A stretch of 64,000 bases of DNA from CALBTQ01 sp036725605 (lineage in GTDB: Bacteria; Lernaellota; Lernaellaia; Lernaellales; Lernaellaceae). The stretch spans positions 124,001 through 188,000 of the forward strand of contig DAIMDW010000005.1 of NCBI GenBank assembly GCA_036725605.1. The letters run 5' to 3'. The notes under the pieces are model-generated. The model was not told where the DNA came from, ran no database searches, and worked only from the letters and a program-made list of their open reading frames with translations. Positions 52,297 to 59,685 of this stretch are shown one piece after another. How positions within the stretch are numbered: the first letter of the stretch is position 1; each line of letters begins with the position of its first letter. The position numbers and the translations under genes are program-made.

Positions 52297-52491
52297 ATGG
52301 CATGCAAATGCAAGACTGAAGTGTACAGCAGGGTTGTTGGCTACTACCGTCCGGTGCAGCAGTGGAACAAAGGCAAGCAGGCCGAATATCACGATCGCGT
52401 GCCGTTTAAGGTCCAGGGTGTAGCGTTCGCCAATGTCGGTGCGCTCGCCGCCGCGGAAGGTGAAAAACAACAGTCCATCAAGTCCGCGTAA
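52297..52491 (+). CDS. Stand-alone glycyl-radical domain of anaerobic ribonucleotide reductase
   Basis: A 64-residue protein from ATG 52297 (MACKCKTEVYSRVVGYYRP) with a strong GGGGAGG eight bases upstream. CKTEVYSRVVGYYRPVQQWN followed by KGKQAEYHDR is the standard NrdD C-terminus; the radical-bearing Gly should be Gly15. The cysteines at 3 and 5 would complete the zinc knuckle begun by CPEH...ECPY in the large protein. The last ~25 residues (VPFKVQGVAFANVGAL) are extra. It lies between nrdD and the activase gene and must dock on the NrdD barrel, as the stand-alone glycyl protein GrcA/YfiD does for pyruvate formate-lyase. Confidence 0.88.
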   Translation: MACKCKTEVYSRVVGYYRPVQQWNKGKQAEYHDRVPFKVQGVAFANVGALAAAEGEKQQSIKSA

Positions 52492-52539
52492 CCGGGACTT
52501 GCCAAGCAGGCTCGCGCGCTCGAGACGAGAGAAGTACAA

Positions 52540-53238
52540 GTGCATATTGTCAGCGTCCAAGGCACTTCGCTGGTCGACTATCCGGGGAACATGGCCAGCG
52601 TCCTGTTCACCGGCGGTTGCGACTTTCGCTGCCCGAATTGCCAGAATCCCGATCTGATCGCCGTCAACGAGCAGACCATGCGTCTGGCTGAAGAGGACGT
52701 CATTGGCTTTCTCGTCCAGCGTAAATCGTGGATCGACGGTCTCGTCGTCACCGGCGGCGAACCGTTGATCCATAGCGATCTGCCCGAGTTCCTCAAGCGC
52801 CTCAAGGAGGCGACCGGCCAGCCGATCAAGGTCGACACCAACGGCCATCATCCCGACATGCTGCAGCGGCTGATCGACGAGGGATACGTCGACTACGTCG
52901 CCATGGACATCAAATCCGATCCGGCGCGTTACAGCGAAGCCGCCGGCAAACTCGTCGACCTCGACCGCGTCATGCGCTCCATCGCCATCCTCAAGGAAGG
53001 CCGCGTCGCCTACGAGTTCCGCACCACCGTCGTGCCGCCCTTCGTCGACGAAACCGCCGTGCAGGAAATCGGCAAGATCATCGACGGCGCCGCCCTCTGG
53101 GCCTTCCAGCAGTTTTTCAACCGCGTCACCTTCAGCGCCGACTTCGCCGGCCTGCGTCCGCTGCTGCCCGCCGAAGTGCGCGCCCTGGCCGTCGTCGGCG
53201 AGCCCTACGTGCAACGCGTCATCGTGCGCGGAGTATAA
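52540..53238 (+). CDS. nrdG: Anaerobic RNR-activating radical SAM protein
   Basis: A 232-residue protein with a GTG start at 52540 (MHIVSVQGTSLVDYPGNMA). CDFRCPNC (Cys27, Cys31, Cys34) binds the 4Fe-4S cluster, and LVVTGGEPLIHSDL is the SAM-binding GGE motif. VDYPG and the overall order match NrdG/YjjW-type activases, which abstract the glycyl hydrogen to switch on the reductase. It lies 48 bp after the mini-gene, completing the operon. In this organism its target must be Gly15 of the separate 64-residue protein. Confidence 0.92.
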   Translation: MHIVSVQGTSLVDYPGNMASVLFTGGCDFRCPNCQNPDLIAVNEQTMRLAEEDVIGFLVQRKSWIDGLVVTGGEPLIHSDLPEFLKRLKEATGQPIKVDTNGHHPDMLQRLIDEGYVDYVAMDIKSDPARYSEAAGKLVDLDRVMRSIAILKEGRVAYEFRTTVVPPFVDETAVQEIGKIIDGAALWAFQQFFNRVTFSADFAGLRPLLPAEVRALAVVGEPYVQRVIVRGV

Positions 53239-53259
53239 ATACTTCCGGATACTTTTTGC

Positions 53260-53817
53260 TCAGTCGAGCCTGGTCCAGTGCCGCCAACCTTCGTCCGGCG
53301 GCGTGTCGGTCGACAATCGAAAGACAAGCGGTGAATCATCCCATTCGCTGGCCCGGTGAAACTCAAACCATTGTTGTTCGAATTGCGTTTCGAACGACGC
53401 GGGCCATTCGTTGATTCCTTTGCCCGCGGAAAGTTGCGCCGGATCGAAGTCGACTTGCAGAAAGCCGTCGCCGGCAACCTCTTCGTCCGCAAACGCGACC
53501 GCAACCGGAATCAGGTAGCTGTAGATGATCCCGGCCTCCGGATCGTAGCTTTCGGGCCACTGCCACTCGCCGTCCGGATCGCAGGCGAGCGTCCGTTTGC
53601 GTCCGGCATCGTCCTCATAGTCGCCGACATAAAACGCCAGAATCTCCAGCGCGACCTCCCGATCCTCGGCCGAGGCGTTTTCGGGAATGCACGCGGCCGG
53701 CTCGTCCGCCTCGTCGTTGCCGTCGTCGTCGTCGCCTGTCGCACAACCGGCGACTGCAAGAAACAATATGCACGCCGACAAGACGCAGAGAGAAAAAATA
53801 TTTTTGTAATATTTCAT
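53260..53817 (-). CDS. Lipoprotein of unknown function with acidic linker
   Basis: A 185-residue protein from ATG 53817 (MKYYKNIFSLCVLSACILF) with AAGGGG about eight bases upstream. An ATG seven codons earlier lacks a good site. The lipobox is VAGC, followed by an Asp-rich stretch (ATGDDDDGNDEADE). The soluble part (~45-185) has WPESYDPEAGIIYSYLIPVA and ends WRHWTRLD. No known domain was recognised. It converges with nrdG across 21 bp. Confidence 0.8.
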   Translation of the reverse strand: MKYYKNIFSLCVLSACILFLAVAGCATGDDDDGNDEADEPAACIPENASAEDREVALEILAFYVGDYEDDAGRKRTLACDPDGEWQWPESYDPEAGIIYSYLIPVAVAFADEEVAGDGFLQVDFDPAQLSAGKGINEWPASFETQFEQQWFEFHRASEWDDSPLVFRLSTDTPPDEGWRHWTRLD

Positions 53818-54035
53818 GTCCGATATCCCCTTTTTCATACCGCTCACGAATGATGGTCTTGAAACAATTGGGATAGTATCAATACAAAAAGATATATCAT
53901 TCTTATCTCGGATGGATAAACATTTTCTCAGCCGGAAATCGAATGAAACCGACTCCGTTCGGCGGCGGTACGTCGGCGCTCTGGCCGCCGGTCCGCAAGC
54001 GCCCCGGCACAGTACGTTGGGCGCGTATTAGCGCG

Positions 54036-54404
54036 TCACTTGCGGCGCGTCAGCGTCTCCGTCCCGTTTTTGCCGTTGCCCTGCATCGCCCAGTCGCCGC
54101 TGAGCGTGCGGTCCTTCACCCGGTAGACGACCACGCCGAACCAGGCCTTGCCCGTGTCGGCATAGCCGACGCTGAAGGTGTCGCCCCGCAGCAGGCCGAC
54201 GCCCAAGTACGTCTGCGCGCCGATGTGCCAGGTGACCGTGTAGTTGTCGCCGGTCTTGATGATCGACACCGTGCCCGTGTACGCTCCGCCGCCCGGATTC
54301 GTTCCCGCGCAGTCGTAGGTGCCTTCGATGTCCGCGGCCCATACCGGCGCGGCCGTCAGCGTCAGCGCCAGCAGAATCAGGGCGATGCCCGCGATGCGTT
54401 TCAT
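54036..54404 (-). CDS. Small secreted beta-rich protein
   Basis: A 122-residue protein from ATG 54404 (MKRIAGIALILLALTLTAA) with GGAGG five bases upstream. The signal peptide cleaves after VWA. The mature ~97 residues alternate strand motifs: IEGTYDCAGTNPGGG, YTGTVSIIKTGDNYTVTW, GDTFSVGYAD, and LSGDWAMQGNGKNGTETL. The pattern is like avidin/lipocalin-type small barrels, but no family is claimed. It is divergent from the TetR gene across the operator region. Confidence 0.8.
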   Translation of the reverse strand: MKRIAGIALILLALTLTAAPVWAADIEGTYDCAGTNPGGGAYTGTVSIIKTGDNYTVTWHIGAQTYLGVGLLRGDTFSVGYADTGKAWFGVVVYRVKDRTLSGDWAMQGNGKNGTETLTRRK

Positions 54405-54493
54405 GATCCCTCCCGCTATGAAGTTGCCTCTTCTGCGGAGTATGACCGGTGGCGCGGCAAAAGGTTGCCGGCCCCGTGAAATATTTTTTCCGC

Positions 54494-54499
54494 TTGACA
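54494..54499 (+). promoter_or_regulatory. TTGACA -35 box upstream of the tetR-type gene
   Basis: A perfect -35 hexamer 68 bp before the TetR-type start, partly embedded in the AT-rich operator. A clear -10 hexamer at 16-18 bp is not seen; AAATGT (54517-54522) is the 17-bp candidate. Confidence 0.4.
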
Positions 54500-54509
54500 A
54501 ATTGAACGA

Positions 54510-54535
54510 ATAATTCAAATGTACAGTTGAATTAT
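54510..54535. promoter_or_regulatory. Palindromic operator, probable TetR-type binding site
   Basis: A 9-bp inverted repeat, ATAATTCAA (54510-54518) and TTGAATTAT (54527-54535), around an 8-nt centre containing TGTACA. Symmetry, length and position just upstream of the regulator gene fit autoregulation by the TetR-type protein. Confidence 0.8.
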
Positions 54536-54561
54536 GGATATGAATTAAGCGGAGGGCGGCC

Positions 54562-55200
54562 ATGGGCCGACGCAAGGACGGCGAAGCGACGCGGCTGCGG
54601 ATTCTGCAGGCGGCCGGCGAGGTCTTTGCCGACAAGGGCTTTCACGAGGCGACGCACGCCGACATCTGCCGGCGGGCCGAGGCGAACACGGCGGCGATCA
54701 ACTACCACTTCGGCGACAAAGAGGGCCTCTACCGCGCCGTGTGGCAAAACACCATTGAGCTGATGGCCGGGCTGTACCCGGCTGACGGCGGTGCGGCGGC
54801 CGACGAACCGGCTCCGCAGCGCCTGGAGCGGTTCGTCAAAACCATGCTCGGCAAAATGACCGCCGCCGGCGCCTTGGGTCATTCGCACCGCCTGCACTTG
54901 CAGGAAGCGCATCACCCCACCGGCATCGTCGACGATCTGCTGGCGCAAGGCCACGAGCCGTACCGGGCTTACCTGCGCGCGATCCTGCGCGAGCTGCTCG
55001 GCCCGCAAGCGTCCGACCGCAACGTCGCCTGCTGCGAAGTGAGCGTCATCGGCCAGGTGCGCGCCTTCCGCCACGGTCTGCACAAACCGCCGTTCGCCAA
55101 ACCGCCGCACGTGGGCGCGAAGCAAATCGAACATCTGGCCGCGCATATCGCGCGCTTTTCGTTGGCCGGCATCGCCGCGATCCGCCGCACGAACGACTAG
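54562..55200 (+). CDS. TetR-family transcriptional regulator
   Basis: A 212-residue protein from ATG 54562 (MGRRKDGEATRLRILQAAG), with GGAGGGCGG close upstream. The N-terminal HTH is ILQAAGEVFADKGFHEATHADICRRAEANTAAINYHFGDKEGLYRAVW (~14-62). The C-terminal ligand domain resembles the CerR/DUF1956 group, here with SHRLHLQEAHHPTG. It precedes a MATE exporter by 12 bp and a perfect palindrome lies upstream, so it probably represses the pair until a compound binds. Confidence 0.94.
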   Translation: MGRRKDGEATRLRILQAAGEVFADKGFHEATHADICRRAEANTAAINYHFGDKEGLYRAVWQNTIELMAGLYPADGGAAADEPAPQRLERFVKTMLGKMTAAGALGHSHRLHLQEAHHPTGIVDDLLAQGHEPYRAYLRAILRELLGPQASDRNVACCEVSVIGQVRAFRHGLHKPPFAKPPHVGAKQIEHLAAHIARFSLAGIAAIRRTND

Positions 55201-55212
55201 GAAAAACTTCCG

Positions 55213-56622
55213 ATGAGCGACGCAAACAAAAATCGACACCTGCAGCCGCGCCTGTTGGACGGCAGCGTGGGCGGCACGCTGTTGAAAATGAGCGCCTCGA
55301 TGATCATCGGCTTTTTCGCCGGCGCGGCCTACAACCTCACCGACGCCTATTTCGTCGCGCGCCTGGGCACCAAGCCGCTGGCGGCGATGGGCTTCACCTT
55401 TCCGATCGTGATGATCATTCACGGGCTGGTCATGGGCATCGGCATGGGCGCGGCCTCGGTGTTGTCGCGTTCGATCGGCCAGGGCGATCCGCAGCGCGTG
55501 CGCCGGCTGACCATGCACGCGTTGTACCTCGGCCTGGTGCTCACGGGCTTGCTGATCGTCGTCGGCTACGTTTTTCTCAAACCGATCGTCACGCTGCTGG
55601 GCGCCGACGGAGAAATCGCGGCCATGACCATCGCCTACCTGCGCATCTGGCTGGCGGGCATACTCTTTCTCGTCGTGCCGATGATCGGCAACAACGCCAT
55701 TCGCGCCACCGGCGACACCCTCTCGCCCAGCATCATCATGTCGGCCGACCTGCTGCTGAACCTCGGACTCGATCCCCTGTTCATTTTCGGGTGGGGGCCG
55801 ATCCCGGCGATGGGCATCGAGGGCGCCGCGCTGGCGACGGTCCTGGCGCGCTCGGTGGCGCTACTGGCCTCGTTGATCATCCTCGGCCGCTTCAAGCACA
55901 TGCTGACCTTCCGTCGGCCGTTGTTCAAAGGCATCGGCGAATCGTGGAAGCAGATCACCTACGTCGGTCTGCCCGCCGCGGCGACCAACATTCTCACGCC
56001 GATCGGCGCGGGCATCATCACGCGGATCGTCAGCGGCTACGGCGCGGCCAGCGTCGCGGCGATGACCGCCGGCATCCGCATCGAACACTGCGTGGTGATT
56101 CCGATCATCGCCCTGGGCGCGTCGATGGTGCCCTTCGTCGGTCAGAATTGGGGCGCGGGCAACCTGGATCGCGTGATCGCCGCGCAAAAAATCGCCTACC
56201 GCTGGGCGGCGATCTGGGGCGTCGTCTGCCTGCTGGTGTTGGCCGGCTTCGCGCAAACGATCGCCCCGTGGTTCGCCAAGGAAAACCTGGTCATCCTGCA
56301 ACTGAGCCTCTACCTGGTGATCATGCCGCCGGTGATGGGGCTGCGCGGCGTCGCCATGTCCGCCATGGGCACGCTCAACGCGATCAACCGTCCGCTCGAC
56401 GCGACGACCAACACGATCATCCGTCTGTTCGCGCTGCAATGGCCGTTGGCCGCGCTGGGCGCCAAACTCGCCGGCTTCGTCGGCATCCTCTTCGGCATTC
56501 TCTCGGCCGAGTTTCTCGCCGCCACGATCGTCGCGACCTGGGTGATGATCCTGCTGCACAAGGCGCGCAAAGAAAAAGCCGCCCCGGAACTCGCCGGCGC
56601 GGCCGTGGAAGGCGAAGGGTAG
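55213..56622 (+). CDS. MATE-family multidrug efflux transporter
   Basis: A 469-residue protein from ATG 55213 (MSDANKNRHLQPRLLDGSV) with twelve predicted helices. The family signatures are LLKMSASMIIGFFAGAAYNLTDAYFVARLG at the N-lobe, the loop ASVLSRSIGQGDPQRVRR, and VGLPAAATNILTPIGAG in the second half. It exports drugs or metabolites using Na+ or H+. It is 12 bp behind the TetR-type regulator and should be induced by whatever that regulator binds. Confidence 0.94.
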   Translation: MSDANKNRHLQPRLLDGSVGGTLLKMSASMIIGFFAGAAYNLTDAYFVARLGTKPLAAMGFTFPIVMIIHGLVMGIGMGAASVLSRSIGQGDPQRVRRLTMHALYLGLVLTGLLIVVGYVFLKPIVTLLGADGEIAAMTIAYLRIWLAGILFLVVPMIGNNAIRATGDTLSPSIIMSADLLLNLGLDPLFIFGWGPIPAMGIEGAALATVLARSVALLASLIILGRFKHMLTFRRPLFKGIGESWKQITYVGLPAAATNILTPIGAGIITRIVSGYGAASVAAMTAGIRIEHCVVIPIIALGASMVPFVGQNWGAGNLDRVIAAQKIAYRWAAIWGVVCLLVLAGFAQTIAPWFAKENLVILQLSLYLVIMPPVMGLRGVAMSAMGTLNAINRPLDATTNTIIRLFALQWPLAALGAKLAGFVGILFGILSAEFLAATIVATWVMILLHKARKEKAAPELAGAAVEGEG

Positions 56623-56697
56623 GACGAAGCGTTAGCGAAGGCGACTGATCTCATTCCGCATTCGAAATTCGCCGTTCCGCGTTATCAGCACCCGCAC

Positions 56698-56714
56698 TCC
56701 CGCCGTTGGCGGGA
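56698..56714. terminator. GC-rich hairpin downstream of the MATE gene
   Basis: A perfect 7-bp stem TCCCGCC/GGCGGGA around GTT with only a short T tract (TTTCGC). It may terminate the tetR-MATE operon. The rest of this 172-bp gap is a degenerate repeat (see findings). Confidence 0.35.
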
Positions 56715-56794
56715 TTTCGCTACGCTCAACCGTTTCGTTTAACCGCCTCAGACGGGATTTCGCTTCAGAACGTGCCGTTCTTTGCTCAATCGTC

Positions 56795-58204
56795 TCAGCA
56801 CCCGCACCCGTCGTCGTCATCGTCATCATCGTCGTCGTCCGTCGCGTCGTCGTCATCGTCGGATGTGTCGTCGTCGGTCGTATCGTCGTCGGCGGGCGGC
56901 GTGGCGTCGTCGTCATCGTCGGTGATGTCGTCGTCATCGTCATCGACCGCGGGCGGAATGATCGTCGCCCAGGTGGCCAGCGAGGCGGCCGCGACCTTGG
57001 TCATCTCCACCGCGTAGGTGATGTCCTGGCGGTCGAGGGTGTCGTTGACGGTGTGGTACGCGCTGTCGTGCGACCAGTCGGTTTCGATCAGCAGCGCGCC
57101 CGGCACGCCTTTGTTGAGAAACGGCACGTGGTCGCTGCCCATGGCGCTGAACTGGCCGGTCATCACCAGGTCGGTGTAGGTCTGGCCCATCGCGCCGATC
57201 GTATACACGGCCTGCTTCTGCTCGGGCGTGCGCTTGGAGCCTTCCAGGTAACCGCCCCAGGTGTCGGCGTGAAACGAGATCATATCCAGCACGACGAAGC
57301 CCTTGAGCTTGTCGATCAAGCCGTTGTTGTCCATCATGCGCGCCATCGCCGTACTGCCGAACAATCCCAGTTCCTCGCCGCCGAAGGTGACGAACAAAAT
57401 CGTGCCTTCGGTGTCCACGTCCGCGAACAGGCGCGCCAGTTCCATCACCGCCGCACTGCCGCTGCCGTTGTCGTTGGCGCCCTGCGAGTTGGTGCACGGA
57501 TTCTGGCTGGTCGAATCAAGGTGCGCGCCGACCATGTACCAATCGTCGGGCCGCACCGAACCGACCTTCTTGGCGATCACGTTGAAACCTTGCGCTCCTT
57601 CGCACATATAGCAGTGGTTGTTGAACTGCATCTGCTCGACGTCCAGTCCCAGCTCGGTGAAGTGCGCGGCCACCGCGTCTTTCGCGTCCAGGTAGCTTTG
57701 CGTGCAGGCGTAGCGCGTGGGGAAGGTGGTCAGTTCGGTCAACAACGCGGTATAGGAAGTCGCATCGAGTTGGCCCAGCAGTTCCTCGATCAGCGGATCG
57801 GGCTCGACCTTCTTGCCGTCGAGCGCGAAAACGACCGTCCGCGATTCGTTCGCCGGAGTAAGCATCACGTCCGGATGCGCCGCCAACTCGCCCGCGTTCT
57901 CGACCCACGCCAGTTGCCAGCCGGCCGTTTCATACAGCGGGAAATAGCCCAACCGCGCCGCCGCCGGCCGCTTGTCGCGCACCAGGTAGAGCGCCCGCAC
58001 ATCGACGTCCGCCGCGAGCAACTCACCCGCCGCGCCTGTGCAGGATTCATCGCCGATCAACACGACGCGCTCGGCGAAGCGCAGTTGCACCGCTGTGGCG
58101 CAGAGCGAATCGGGCGTTTCGTCGTTCAGCAGCAGCACGTCGGCGCCCAGGGCCGTCGAGGCGAAGAAGGTCAGCATCGCGATGAGCAGCGTCAGTCGTT
58201 TCAT
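56795..58204 (-). CDS. Secreted M28 metallopeptidase with poly-Asp/GCGC tail
   Basis: A 469-residue protein from ATG 58204 (MKRLTLLIAMLTFFASTAL) with AAGGAGG five bases upstream. Signal peptide cleavage is near ALG/AD. Residues ~22-150 are an N-terminal domain of unknown type. The M28 aminopeptidase-like domain has GAHLDST (His228), GANDNGSG (Asp245), GGEELGLFG (Glu277/278), VVLDMISFHA (Asp307) and SAYHTVND (His384), a complete two-zinc set. The final ~50 residues are Asp blocks with Thr, Ala and Pro, then an Asp run and GCGC, as in the Kelch protein. It is probably an active extracellular or cell-surface peptidase. Confidence 0.92.
   Translation of the reverse strand: MKRLTLLIAMLTFFASTALGADVLLLNDETPDSLCATAVQLRFAERVVLIGDESCTGAAGELLAADVDVRALYLVRDKRPAAARLGYFPLYETAGWQLAWVENAGELAAHPDVMLTPANESRTVVFALDGKKVEPDPLIEELLGQLDATSYTALLTELTTFPTRYACTQSYLDAKDAVAAHFTELGLDVEQMQFNNHCYMCEGAQGFNVIAKKVGSVRPDDWYMVGAHLDSTSQNPCTNSQGANDNGSGSAAVMELARLFADVDTEGTILFVTFGGEELGLFGSTAMARMMDNNGLIDKLKGFVVLDMISFHADTWGGYLEGSKRTPEQKQAVYTIGAMGQTYTDLVMTGQFSAMGSDHVPFLNKGVPGALLIETDWSHDSAYHTVNDTLDRQDITYAVEMTKVAAASLATWATIIPPAVDDDDDDITDDDDDATPPADDDTTDDDTSDDDDDATDDDDDDDDDDGCGC
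56809..56950. repeat. GAC/GAT trinucleotide repeat encoding the poly-Asp tail
   Basis: Degenerate GTC/ATC runs on the plus strand encode the acidic tail of the M28 peptidase, directly before the GCGC end. Confidence 0.8.
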
Positions 58205-58321
58205 CCGTTCCTCCTTGGCGCGATCCCGCGCAACGGTCGAGACAGTCTGCCTCCAATCGCGCCGGGCCGCAAGCGGACGCTCGGTTGACCTTTGCCCGCC
58301 CATGGGGGATATCAATGGTTC

Positions 58322-59629
58322 ATGGACAAGTCGCCGCCCGCATCGCCCGCGCCCGCTCGCCCGCGCCGCCGCCTGAGAAAGGCGTTGTTCGCCGCGGTCG
58401 CGGTCATCCTTGCGCTGCTGGCGTTGACCGTGCTGCTCAAGGTGCTCGAAGCAACCGGCGTGATCGGCACCCACCGCCTCGACGACCGCGTCGCCTATCT
58501 GCCCGACAACTGGCTGAAGGTGAAACACCGCAAGGACGGCGATCGATGGCGCATCCGCCACGGCGCGATGCTCAAGACGACCTTCACCGTGCCGCCGCCG
58601 CCCGACACCGTGCGCCTGGTCGTCGTCGGCGGATCGTTCGCCATGGGCACGCCCTACGTGCATCAGAAAACGAACAAGGCCATCGGCCACGGCGGCATCC
58701 CCGATTGGCTGCGCGCCGAATTGCGGGCGCGTTTTCCGCAGCGGCGCATCGAGGTGATCAACGCGGCCGGCGGCGGCATCAACTCCGGCCCGGTGCGCGG
58801 CATCGTCGAGCGTCTGGCGCAGGCCCGGCCCGACGCGTTGATCGTCGCGACCGGCAACAACGAGGGGTTCGTTCCCGCGACGCGCTTCCACGAGGCGCTG
58901 CACGAATGGATCGTCTACCGCGCGTTGACCACCGCCTTGCGTCCGCCGCCGCCCGCCGCGCAACGCGATTTTTTCATGCTGCAGGACGACGACAACCGGG
59001 CGATCGAGCGACGGTATCGGGAAAACATCGTCGCGATGATCGACGCGGCGAAACGCGAAAAGACGCCGCTGATTTTGTGCACCATGCCGATCAACCTGCT
59101 GTTCAACGGGCCGTACCCGCCGGTGAAATCCTATCCGTATCCGACGGACGATGAAGAGTTGAACGCCGGCATCGAGGCGCAAAACGAGGGCGATTATGCC
59201 GCGGCGATCGAGCATTACAGCGCCAGCGAACATCCGTCGTTCGCCGCCTTGTACATCGCACAATGTTTTCTCGCGCAGGAGCAATTCGAGCAAGCCAAAC
59301 GCTTCCTGCGCCTGCACGTGCAGTTGGATCCCAAAAACCGCACGCGGCCTTCCTACAACGATTTTTTGCGCGAAATCGCCGCCGAGCGTCAAGTATTACT
59401 GGCCGATCTGGAGCGCCGCGCCGAGGACCTTTCCCCGCACGGCCTGCCGGGAAGCAACCTGTTCGTCGATTACTGTCACTTGAACTGGAATGGATATTAT
59501 GAGATGTCGCAGGCGATCCTGGACGTCCTGTCGACCAATCTGCCGGCGCTGTCGGAACCCGGGCCGAAGCCGACGCTCGCCGACCTTATCGCCCACGAAG
59601 GGTGGAACGATTTGCCCGAATTGAATTGA
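58322..59629 (+). CDS. SGNH-type hydrolase with internal TPR-like insert, tandem copy 1
   Basis: A 435-residue protein from ATG 58322 (MDKSPPASPAPARPRRRL). One N-terminal helix (~20-42) anchors it. The SGNH domain has VVGGSFAMGTPY (Ser), INAAGGGINSG (Gly), ATGNNEGF (Asn) and, at the end, DYCHLNWNGYYEMSQAI (Asp-x-x-His). Between Asn and the Asp-His motif lies a helical insert (~290-350) with GDYAAAIEHYSASEHPSFAALYIAQCFLAQEQFEQAKRF. Paralogues of the same order follow twice. Deacylase or acyl-transfer activity on an exported glycan is possible. Confidence 0.85.
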   Translation: MDKSPPASPAPARPRRRLRKALFAAVAVILALLALTVLLKVLEATGVIGTHRLDDRVAYLPDNWLKVKHRKDGDRWRIRHGAMLKTTFTVPPPPDTVRLVVVGGSFAMGTPYVHQKTNKAIGHGGIPDWLRAELRARFPQRRIEVINAAGGGINSGPVRGIVERLAQARPDALIVATGNNEGFVPATRFHEALHEWIVYRALTTALRPPPPAAQRDFFMLQDDDNRAIERRYRENIVAMIDAAKREKTPLILCTMPINLLFNGPYPPVKSYPYPTDDEELNAGIEAQNEGDYAAAIEHYSASEHPSFAALYIAQCFLAQEQFEQAKRFLRLHVQLDPKNRTRPSYNDFLREIAAERQVLLADLERRAEDLSPHGLPGSNLFVDYCHLNWNGYYEMSQAILDVLSTNLPALSEPGPKPTLADLIAHEGWNDLPELN

Positions 59630-59685
59630 CGTGCTCTCGTCGATGTCGCCATAATCTGCCAAAACCTTGCGGGAAAGGGCGAGAT

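Noticed and set aside
52009..52302. Self-splicing intron in nrdD
   Set aside because: No GTGYG/AY ends or 3' terminal G at the frame-restoring boundary; the small protein has its own strong ribosome-binding site. Kept only as an open question.
52062..52319. 85-codon frame between nrdD and the glycyl-radical mini-gene
   Set aside because: No ribosome-binding site, overlaps the supported mini-gene start in another frame, and shows no domain.
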